A stretch of 64,000 nucleotides of DNA from Gavia stellata (lineage: Eukaryota > Chordata > Aves > Gaviiformes > Gaviidae): positions 80,458,495-80,522,494 of the forward strand of contig NC_082597.1 in NCBI RefSeq assembly GCF_030936135.1. The letters are read 5' to 3'. Numbering within the stretch: position 1 is the first letter of the stretch; each line of letters opens with the position of its first letter. This document shows, in pieces, positions 61,488-64,000 of this stretch. The notes beneath the pieces are model-generated. The model was not told where the DNA came from. It worked only from the letters and a program-made list of their open reading frames with translations, and did not search any database. Both the position numbers and the translations under genes were made by a program.

Positions 61488-62921
61488 GAAAGGAAATAGA
61501 CCAGACACATCGAAATCAACGCATTTAATAAAACAAAACATCTTTTTTTCTTCCCTAAAAGCTCTCTTAAAAATACCTAACTCTACATTGTTTCAAAACG
61601 GAGAGAAAGCTCCTTGGTCTGGGGTACACTGTAATTTTTCAAAGCTATGAAGCCAACTAGACAAATGTATTTGGAGGATTGGACTGAATAGGCCAGGCAA
61701 GCTTTTTTTCTTTTGCTTCCCTGTTAAAAGCGTCATAGATGGAGTCCTTGGTGACAGGTTTGGTCGGAGCTGCTTCATCTGCGATGCCAACGTGATTTTT
61801 CTTGGCTATGCAGGAACTGGTGGTGATGGTGTAGGCGTTGCTTCTGTAGTATTTCATGGCGGACATGCAAAATGTTTCTTTCAGCCCTCTTCTGAAGTTG
61901 GCATTATAGATGGAGTAGAGGGTGGGCTTAGAGGCTGACGAACTGAAAGAGATGCAGGTGACGGCCAGGAAAACCACGGAGCTCATTCTGTAGTCTGTTT
62001 CCTGCGGGTGCCACAGCTGCGCCACGTAAAAAGGGAGCCAGGACAGGAGAAAGTCCACGTTTAGCATTAAGAACATCTTGATGGTTTTCACTTTTCTTCT
62101 TGGGACAATATTCGTCGTCCTCCTGACAGCCCTACCATCGGTGCCTATCCTCCAAATGTACTTGAAGACCTTCCAGTAGAAGAGGATGATGAGGATGGCT
62201 GGGACGAAGAACACCACGCAGAGGTGGACGATACCGTAGATGGCTCCTTCCCAAGAATCAGGGAGGAAAAAGTTGCAGTGGTCGTCGCTGTTGGAGCCGT
62301 AGAAGAAGAAAGCCGGTGACGCCAAGAGAGCATCAAAGAGCCAGCAGGCCAGAATCATCTTCTTGGCTCTCTCCCTCGACACTTTGAAGGTCAGGGGGTA
62401 GACGATTGTGTAGAATCGATCCAGGCAGATAGAGAGGAGCACGTAGATCTGGACTCCAGGGGCGAGGTACTGTACGTACCTGACCAGCTTGCACATCACG
62501 TTCCCCAGCACCCACCTGCCGTAGGCAAACTGGAGCAGCACGAAGGGCACGCTCGCGACGCTGCTGAGAAGGTCTGCACAAGCCATGGAGACCACAAAAT
62601 AGTTGGTTGTGGATTGTGTCCTCCTGCTCCTGTGGATCACTAAGCAAACGAGAGAGTTGCCAAAGACGGAAATCAGCCACAGCGCTCCCAAAACGGTGCC
62701 GGCTGCTGCAATTTCCCCCGGCCTCGGCTCATACTGCAAGACAGGGTGGTCCCTGCTTGAGCCGGGTCCCGGGGGTGACTCCGCCATCTCGTAGCCAGCC
62801 GGAGAGATGGAGGCTTCGGGGAAGCTCTTGTTCTGCAGCAGGAGCAGTAAGGTAGGGAGAACCAAAGGAGCGCTGCTGTTAGCCATGCTGTGGGCCAACA
62901 TGGCCACGTCTCTTGCTCAGG
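61488..62921 (-). other. GPR19: GPR19 copy 2 coding exon with 3'UTR
   Basis: The exon has the same structure as copy 1: an acceptor before 62921, ATG at 62901, and the ATTAAA signal at 61529-61524. The 3' end is shortened on the genomic side by the LTR, whose target duplication starts 37 bases beyond the signal. Confidence 0.7.
61657..62901 (-). CDS. GPR19: GPR19, probable G-protein coupled receptor 19 (copy 2)
   Basis: An intact 414-residue copy with all the same landmarks (D110, C137/C209, DRF, SWLP, KPTLY, C-terminal NPPNTFV). It differs from copy 1 at five residues: I233V, A269R (two base changes in one codon), I314V, T356A and A380T. Residue 356 Ala matches the human protein, while Ile at 233 and 314 in copy 1 match human, so each copy has its own derived changes. 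I saw four synonymous differences. No frameshift or stop is present. If the duplication is genuine, both copies could be functional. Confidence 0.95.
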   Translation of the reverse strand: MLAHSMANSSAPLVLPTLLLLLQNKSFPEASISPAGYEMAESPPGPGSSRDHPVLQYEPRPGEIAAAGTVLGALWLISVFGNSLVCLVIHRSRRTQSTTNYFVVSMACADLLSSVASVPFVLLQFAYGRWVLGNVMCKLVRYVQYLAPGVQIYVLLSICLDRFYTIVYPLTFKVSRERAKKMILACWLFDALLASPAFFFYGSNSDDHCNFFLPDSWEGAIYGIVHLCVVFFVPAILIILFYWKVFKYIWRIGTDGRAVRRTTNIVPRRKVKTIKMFLMLNVDFLLSWLPFYVAQLWHPQETDYRMSSVVFLAVTCISFSSSASKPTLYSIYNANFRRGLKETFCMSAMKYYRSNAYTITTSSCIAKKNHVGIADEAAPTKPVTKDSIYDAFNREAKEKKLAWPIQSNPPNTFV

Positions 62922-62922
62922 C

Positions 62923-64000
62923 TGCACAAAGAGAGAAGAGAAAAGGCTCTATTTAACAAGCAGGTGTGACAAACCTACCCTGAGCAATGAAAGGTAACTT
63001 GAAGTAGTACAGGGGCTGCTTAAAGGAGCCGATTTCAGGGAAATGGTCCGAAAGATGCGGTGAGCCTACCTGGGCCAGCGGAGGCCATTCAGTTTCATGC
63101 AGATTTTTATGAATTGCCTCTGACTGTCTTAGGACCGGCCTTTCTGCCCTCTGAAAGAGAAATCTGTCCCTTTCACAGCAGCAGACCGAGGCGCAGGTTC
63201 GCCAGTGCTGGCGACCTGCAGACCGAGCGAGCGGATTGTGCCCCACTGACCCCAGCAAGGAGCCGCACCTCACGGTGTCCGTGGAAATGGCAGAGACCCA
63301 GACCAAGAGTGTCCCCGCTCCCTTGACTTGAGAGGAATCCGTCAAGCGGATAGGCAAAGGAGGCTTTTCTTATCCCGAGAGGTGGAACGGGCAGCACCAT
63401 TTTCCACGACAGTAACAACTTCATTGCTAAGGAGACTAAGCAGGCAAGCCCTGCTCCCACCCAGTCATTACCACCATTGGTGCTAATATCCCTAAGAGCC
63501 CTGCATCTTTTTGTTTCTGGACATAACTTGGGAAGGTAAGTGAGGTCTGCATTTGAAGGCAAAGGCAAAGGGAAGAGGATCAGAGCGGGAGGCCTGGCAC
63601 CAAGCCGGGTGGGCGCTCCTCACCCGGCATCCTCCTCAGCCCTTCCGCAGGGAGGAAATTGCCATCAAGAGCTGGACATTGTCTACCCTGGCCGTCAACG
63701 CTGTCCCCGCACGTCCTGGCCTCCTTAGTTCCCTGCCCCATCAAGGGTAGCATTTCCCGTTGGCCCCCTGAGAAGCCGGTGGCGCGACAACCTCCCCCCA
63801 AAAGCTGCAGAAGGCTTTTTGATCAAGGGCAGAGTTTTGATTGAGAAGGCAAGCTGTGGGGAGGAGGTAAATGCCCTCAGGCAGCTGAGGGGTGGGGGGA
63901 GCCTTTTGGTTTCCAGCAGCGGAGCCTCGGGTCGTGTCGGTGTAACCGTCACTAGATGCGACTGCCATCGTCGGCTGCTGCTGCCTCTCTGTGCTCCGGA
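62923..64000 (-). other. GPR19 copy 2 upstream region (partial)
   Basis: This is a near-identical copy of 57756-58833 and continues beyond the window. It is GC-rich with no supported coding frame. The last bases carry a 3-bp insertion relative to unit 1. Confidence 0.5.

Larger units (their letters stand above)
59747..64000. repeat. Tandem segmental duplication, unit 2 (truncated by window)
   Basis: The second copy is in direct orientation. It differs from unit 1 by a solo LTR, a 1-bp deletion near 60,797, a 3-bp insertion near 63,967 and scattered substitutions. It continues past the window edge, so the total copy number is unknown. Confidence 0.95.

Overview
This is nuclear DNA from a bird. 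Several CR1 LINE 3' ends carry the avian (ATTCTGTG)-type terminus, and there is a degenerate avian endogenous retrovirus and a solo LTR. The gene order matches a known vertebrate block: DUSP16 (minus strand), CREBL2 (plus), GPR19 (minus). No bacterial, plasmid or CRISPR content is present.

Layout. Positions 1-4,900 hold no recognisable coding sequence; by synteny this is probably the first intron of DUSP16. A large CpG island at about 4,950-6,900 is the likely DUSP16 promoter, with the gene transcribed leftward out of the window. Positions 6,900-24,000 are intergenic and AT-rich, with one CR1 fragment and one older repeat. A second CpG island at about 24,280-25,060 is the CREBL2 promoter. It carries two CCAAT boxes and three ZNF143/THAP11-type motifs. 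CREBL2 is complete in four coding exons (24,882-40,896) and encodes a 121-residue bZIP-like protein. Its last coding exon contributes only 5 coding bases. About 11 kb of 3'UTR and intergenic DNA follow.

From 52.1 kb the window changes character. It becomes GC-rich and repeat-laden: a decayed, internally deleted minus-strand endogenous retrovirus (gag remnant joined to RNase H and integrase), a 20-copy 39-bp minisatellite, and then a tandem segmental duplication. Each unit starts at the same sequence (55,061 and 59,747) and carries one intact, nearly identical GPR19 coding exon of 414 residues on the minus strand. The second unit runs off the window edge. A 476-bp solo LTR with a 6-bp target duplication sits in unit 2, and unit 1 keeps the exact empty site.

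The most interesting region is 52-64 kb. It holds a young GPR19 tandem duplication with two open copies, an LTR insertion just past the second copy's polyadenylation signal, and a roughly 93-bp sequence patch shared between the integrase remnant and both duplication units. I found no undescribed gene system with convincing support. The claims that most need checking are whether the duplication is real or an assembly artefact, and what the repeated minus-strand frame beside GPR19 is.
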